From Enoplosus armatus (lineage: Eukaryota; Chordata; Actinopteri; Centrarchiformes; Enoplosidae), in contig NC_092183.1 of NCBI RefSeq assembly GCF_043641665.1, positions 26,253,222 to 26,317,221 on the forward strand: 64,000 bases of DNA. Direction: 5' to 3'. The position numbers and the translations under genes were made by a program. Below, one piece after another: positions 61,683 to 64,000 of the stretch (its first letter is position 1; every line of letters starts with the position of its first letter). The notes beneath the pieces were generated by a model. The model did no database searches, was not told the DNA's origin, and saw only the letters and a program-made list of their open reading frames with translations.

Positions 61683-63435
61683 CTTGTCATTCTCAATGGC
61701 ATAGATGTGGCTGGTGTTGAAGCTTCCAGTGGTGAGGAGCACTGCTGTAGTCTTGCCCTGGAACAGCAGCTTCTCTTTGGTCATCCTCACCAGGATGAGA
61801 CGCACCAGTTCCCCCATGTACATGCCGCTGATCATCTTCTCAAACCTGCATGCCAACATGAAAAATAACAGGACGAAAGTATTGTCACATCCATATTCAC
61901 TGAGAGAATCTTCAGGTTAATAGTGTCATTCATACCTATCGCACCCACAAACACAAACGCAACCAACTGAATGCCTAACAGATGCTGAACAGAGACAGAA
62001 CTCTGAGAATGCTTGGATACAAACATACCATCTGTGAGACTGTGACCTTCCACGTGTTTCCTTATTTCGGCAGTGTCAAATGACCTACCAAAACCCACAG
62101 GTGACATTTAACGCTGGTAGGCCTACTATTAGAGAATGTCAGCAGTCAGTGAATTGACAGGCAGTAATTAGACAGCTCACTGATGACATGTTATTCATCA
62201 TGCTGGTGAACACAGCCACATCTTGTTCGTCTGATATTGATATTGAAGAACTGTGAACGTTTGGAAAATGAAAGCGATTCTTTTGAATATTGCAAAGGAG
62301 ACGTGCAGAGGTAAAAGGTGAAAAGACCAGGATGGCTCCAAACTAGCACAGATCTGCTGAGCGCTAAACACTCACCCTCACTCTCACTCACTTCCTCACT
62401 CACTCTTTTTAAGACTTGTCAGGATGTCAGCTACTTCACTTCATTCAAATGTCGTAACATAACATTAGACAAAATTCCCATGCCATGTCCAAATATTGAT
62501 ACTAGCAACTAGCAGTCCACGCTTATAAAACGTTTTACGTAAGTTAGTACTTGGAACGCAGCGACCGTATTACACTGCATTACATACTGTACAGTAGTAC
62601 AGCTGTTTTCATTTCTCTAGTCACTCAGTATATGTCATTATGTTCCACAACTGCTACCTCAGAATAATTAAACTGCCCTTGGGAATTGGTATTGCATTGA
62701 TTTTCAAAGGTTTTGCTGATCTTTTTTCTGTTTTAAGTGGACTTTTATTGTCAATAGATACAGCAGAGAGTAAGAAGACTCAGAGGAGCACATGAAATTA
62801 CATCGGCTGAGTTTTATAGCTCACTGATATCAGGTCGATAGGGCTGATCTGACACCTATGTGATTATATTTTTGCACATTGTTGCATTACAAAACCAATG
62901 AAGATAATGTTGGAAAAAAACAACAACATTACACATATAGAGATAGATAATAGATTATTAGATTAGAATATATGGATTGTTCTTACTTACTGCTCACTTT
63001 AGTTTAGTCAATTAGCTTGGTGATACAAAACGTAAATACAACATTAAACTGCAGTCATACACATACAAAACCAGAAATAATGTACATTGTGCTGAAATCT
63101 ACTAAAATGTGATGACCACACTGATATGATCAATGGAAATTAGAAATAAAAGCATCTCTATTACAAGCCTGTCTGCAGTTGAGTTAAGTGAAGTCACTAG
63201 TGATAAGATGTTTTATGTAGCAGCAAGTCAGATAAGCTCAAAGACACTCACAGCTGCTTGCCAGGGTTCAGAGAGCCTGCATCGATTTCCCGGTCAATGT
63301 CAGTGCGCAGGTCCTCCAAGGCACCGTCGTCTCCAAAAGCTCCCCACTCTGTATTGACACACATCCGACCCTCGTCACCGTCCAACAACTCAAGGTTCCT
63401 CATCTGCTCCATGTAGCAGGCATTGGTACCCGTTC
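49843..63435 (-). CDS. hk2: Hexokinase 2-like, exons 7-18 (5' part outside window)
   Basis: Twelve exons on the - strand join in phase to 2072 nt: two bases of a split Gly codon, 689 residues and TGA at 49843-49845. Known of the family: hexokinase phosphorylates glucose to glucose-6-phosphate with ATP; HK2 is a fused double domain binding mitochondria through its N-terminus. Seen: the end of the N-half ([12 protein letters not shown] to [10 protein letters not shown]) and a whole C-half with DLGG, SFPC, the catalytic Asp in [22 protein letters not shown] and [14 protein letters not shown]. Exon lengths 184, 162, 234, 305, 149, 120, 96, 100, 184, 156, 237, 145 match the mammalian gene except for whole-codon changes in exons 8 and 17. 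ICQIVSTR-like, [16 protein letters not shown] and ITAVACR segments point to HK2 rather than HK1 or HKDC1. Exons 1-6 are not in the window. Confidence 0.93.
50360..50596 (-). CDS. hk2: hk2 exon 17 (C-half)
   Basis: 237 nt, one codon longer than the family's 234 (GLTGST where mammals have one residue fewer). It encodes [37 protein letters not shown] and [12 protein letters not shown]. The acceptor CATCTGATCCCAAAG has a poor pyrimidine tract. Donor GTAAGA. Confidence 0.92.
51977..52132 (-). CDS. hk2: hk2 exon 16 (C-half)
   Basis: 156 nt, exact family length. It encodes [20 protein letters not shown] and [20 protein letters not shown], ending KFLSQIER. Donor GTGAGT. Confidence 0.93.
54043..54226 (-). 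CDS. hk2: hk2 exon 15 (C-half)
   Basis: 184 nt, the C-half counterpart of exon 7 and the same length. It encodes [39 protein letters not shown] and NNPGKQR. The donor GTACTG is a weaker GT site than the others in this gene. Confidence 0.93.
54426..54525 (-). CDS. hk2: hk2 exon 14 (catalytic Asp exon)
   Basis: 100 nt, exact family length. It encodes [18 protein letters not shown] and [16 protein letters not shown]. The Asp of VVND is the catalytic base of the C-half (Asp657 in human numbering, known). Acceptor CACTGCTTCCAG, donor GTAAGT. Confidence 0.94.
54985..55440 (-). mobile_element. LINE 3' end in hk2 intron 13
   Basis: The - strand reads [20 protein letters not shown], a typical C-terminal end of a teleost LINE ORF2. 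An AT-rich 3' region follows, ending near the GAATCAGA repeat at 54985. It is in the same orientation as hk2. Confidence 0.65.
55521..55616 (-). CDS. hk2: hk2 exon 13 (C-half)
   Basis: 96 nt, exact family length. It encodes [20 protein letters not shown] and [12 protein letters not shown]. The [12 protein letters not shown] stretch matches the HK2 type (HK1 has ATDCVG). Acceptor CATTGTCCAG, donor GTCAGT. Confidence 0.93.
55851..56590 (+). mobile_element. Non-autonomous pogo/Tigger-like element in hk2 intron 12
   Basis: Ends CAGTGAACCCTCG and CGAGGGTTCACTG are inverted repeats flanked by TA (55849-55850, 56591-56592). The termini, with CGCTATAACGCGGTTCAC inside, are typical of the pogo/Tigger group. 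About 230 bp in, a short + strand frame (56083-56169, [20 protein letters not shown] then a stop) resembles the start of such a transposase, and the rest is absent. It therefore looks like an internal-deletion derivative. It contains a poly(A) run at about 56354-56374. Confidence 0.82.
56668..58304 (+). mobile_element. Complete Tc1-type DNA transposon in hk2 intron 12
   Basis: Terminal inverted repeats of about 217 bp (56668-56884 and 58087-58304) begin CAGTGCATCCGGAAAG, end with the complement, and are flanked by TA on both sides (56666-56667, 58305-58306), the Tc1/mariner target-site signature. The arms differ at only a few places by eye. The 1637-bp element contains a full transposase reading frame on the + strand, antisense to the host hexokinase gene. 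Confidence 0.95.
57046..58086 (+). CDS. Tc1-family transposase, 346 aa, open frame
   Basis: It catalyses cut-and-paste movement of the surrounding element. Seen: an N-terminal helix-turn-helix DNA-binding region (about 10-65, [20 protein letters not shown]), a GRPSKLS linker, a second DNA-binding part up to about residue 125, then a DDE core: [10 protein letters not shown] (first Asp), [11 protein letters not shown] (second Asp) and [11 protein letters not shown] (Glu). The second Asp and the Glu are separated by 34 residues, the DD34E spacing of Tc1. It ends KGASTKY. No stop or frameshift interrupts it and the length is normal for the family. The first ATG is used; a second Met follows at residue 8. 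Confidence 0.94.
   Translation: MSEHKPSMKSKELSVDLRDRIVSRHKSGEGYRKISAALKVPMSTVASIIRKWKKFGTTRTLPRAGRPSKLSNRGRRALVREVTKNPMVTLSELQSSSVERGEPSRRTTISAAIHQSGLYGRVARRKPLLSKRHIAARLEFAKRHLKDSQTMRNKILWSDETKIELFGVNARRHVWRKPGTAHHQANTIPTVKHGGGSIMLWGCFSAAGTGRLVRIEGKMNAAKYRDILDENLLQSALDLRLGRRFIFQQDNDPKHTAKISKEWLQDNSVNVLEWPSQSPDLNPIEHLWRDLKMAVHRRFPSNLMELERCCKEEWVKLPKDRCAKLVASYSKRLEAVIAAKGASTKY
58885..59004 (-). CDS. hk2: hk2 exon 12 (C-half)
   Basis: 120 nt, exact family length, codon-aligned at both ends. It encodes [31 protein letters not shown] and HQSKLDQ. SFPC is the conserved glucose-site segment. Donor GTAATG; the following 3.3-kb intron carries two DNA transposons. Confidence 0.93.
59704..59852 (-). 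CDS. hk2: hk2 exon 11 (C-half phosphate/glucose site)
   Basis: 149 nt when the acceptor CTTTGTCCTCATCAG is used, matching the family exactly and reading [17 protein letters not shown] second AG 24 nt upstream (exon start 59876) would add eight codons in frame but leave only a 65-nt intron, so I prefer 59852. The C-half motif here is [12 protein letters not shown] where family members usually have LDLGGTNFRVLL. Donor GTAAAA. Confidence 0.9.
59942..60246 (-). CDS. hk2: hk2 exon 10 (end of N-half, linker helix, start of C-half)
   Basis: 305 nt, exact family length. It starts [20 protein letters not shown], has the N-half ATP loop [16 protein letters not shown], then the linker helix ([12 protein letters not shown]) and the C-half entry [15 protein letters not shown]. 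It spans the junction of the fused halves. Acceptor CTTCTTCTAG, donor GTAGCT. Confidence 0.93.
60922..61155 (-). CDS. hk2: hk2 exon 9 (N-half)
   Basis: 234 nt, exact family length. It encodes the segment from [12 protein letters not shown] through [20 protein letters not shown] to [12 protein letters not shown]. Acceptor TTTACCTGCAG, donor GTAAGT. Confidence 0.93.
61250..61425. repeat. SINE-like repeat in hk2 intron 8
   Basis: GTGGCAGCTGTGGCTCAGGA through AAAGTGCTCTGAATAAAAGC to CCAGGTATTTACCATTTCAC. It appears to be the opposite-strand relative of the repeat at 9070. Confidence 0.55.
61651..61679. repeat. hk2: (AC)n microsatellite next to the hk2 exon 8 donor
   Basis: It begins a few bases inside intron 8, so length changes fall directly beside the splice donor at 61683. 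Confidence 0.95.
61684..61845 (-). CDS. hk2: hk2 exon 8 (N-half)
   Basis: 162 nt, two codons longer than the mammalian 156. It encodes [19 protein letters not shown] and ends AIENDK, with the Lys split. Donor GTTAGT, followed at once in the intron by an (AC)n microsatellite. Confidence 0.91.
63252..63435 (-). CDS. hk2: hk2 exon 7 (N-half)
   Basis: 184 nt, the exact mammalian length. It encodes [31 protein letters not shown] and [14 protein letters not shown]. The IDREID...GSLNPGKQL form is typical of the N-terminal half. Acceptor CTTCCCTCAAG, donor GTGAGT. No exon 6 is visible to its right. Confidence 0.93.
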
Positions 63436-64000
63436 CTTGAGGGAAGAGACATATGCATAACAATTACTGTACTATCCAAAAACATTTTTTTAATTTCTGT
63501 CAGTCATGTTTGAATCAAATGAATCAAGCCGTCACACTCTCCCATTAAGGCCATTAACACTAACAATCACTCTTCACCAGTGTCTACTCTTTTGTCTAAA
63601 TGCCAAAGATCTGCGGCTGTATGTCCAGGACACCCTGAAGACTGCTGACCCTGACTGGGGCTATTTTCCAGAGGTAGAAAAAGCACAACCAACAGGTCTT
63701 CTGTGGAGGAGGCAGAGGTCCTGGTGGTGCCCTGAAATGCTGAAGACTCTGGACATTGTTGGGCTGTCTTGGCTTGACGCCTCTTCAATGTTGCATGTAA
63801 GTTTGGGACAGTGCCTGAGGGTACCAGAGTGTATACGGCACTGCCCAGGCAACAAGCTTTTGCCCTCCAGGAGGTACAATTCTGCTCTATTTTTTTAGCA
63901 TGCATAGTGCTGTTAAAATACATGATTTCTGATGTGATGTGAGCTCTAAACCTGGCATACAAAAAATAAATAGCACTGTGATACTAGAGCAAAGAGGAGA
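63436..64000 (-). other. hk2: hk2 intron 6 (partial)
   Basis: No hexokinase exon 6 sequence (which would read ...[10 protein letters not shown]...) is present. The moderately GC-rich 63594-63900 block is not recognised. Confidence 0.6.

Noticed and set aside
63506..63898. 130-codon + strand ORF near the right edge, and hexokinase exon 6 in this area
   Set aside because: The ORF has no recognisable domain, and no - strand segment matches the expected hexokinase exon.

Overview
The window is vertebrate nuclear DNA, almost certainly from a teleost fish. Genes are split by GT-AG introns. CA/TG and AT microsatellites are frequent. Most of the sequence is intergenic or intronic and carries Tc1/mariner, pogo/Tigger-like, hAT-like and non-LTR retrotransposon remains of kinds common in teleosts. 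I see no bacterial operon, CRISPR array, rRNA or tRNA gene. Two protein-coding genes can be supported, lying tail to tail. (1) On the + strand, a three-exon G-protein-coupled receptor of the neuropeptide FF receptor family (npffr1-like): coding exons 26600-26924, 37727-37826 and 39209-40214, together an uninterrupted 476-codon reading frame. A splice acceptor just 5' of the first coding exon implies at least one upstream untranslated exon; a GC-rich segment with consensus donors at 16.4-16.74 kb is the best candidate. (2) On the - strand, the last twelve coding exons (7-18 by mammalian hexokinase numbering) of a two-domain hexokinase that most resembles hexokinase 2, from 63435 down to the stop at 49843. 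All exon phases fit, giving 689 residues after a split glycine codon. Exons 1-6 must lie beyond the right edge. Layout: 0-16 kb holds no supported protein gene; it has a fold-back MITE, an internally deleted Tc1 element, LINE fragments and microsatellites, plus facing poly(A) signals at 2.95-2.99 kb that may mark 3' ends of two unidentified genes. 16.4-26.6 kb is a possible promoter/first exon and intron of the receptor with repeats. 26.6-40.2 kb is the receptor, with a 10.8-kb first coding intron holding a Tc1 remnant, a hAT remnant and a GC-rich SAP-like reading frame. 40.2-49.8 kb is intergenic and includes a diverged duplication. 49.8-63.4 kb is hexokinase; its intron 12 holds a 740-bp pogo/Tigger-type deletion element and a structurally complete Tc1 element with an open 346-codon transposase. 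The genes have unrelated jobs: neuropeptide (RFamide) signalling and the first step of glycolysis. Their linkage nevertheless makes sense, because hexokinase and NPFF-receptor genes sit in the same ancient vertebrate paralogous region. I found no clearly new biological system. The points most worth a second look are the intact Tc1 copy, the identity of the HK2-linked receptor, N-half-like motifs in the hexokinase C-half, and several unassigned duplicated sequences.
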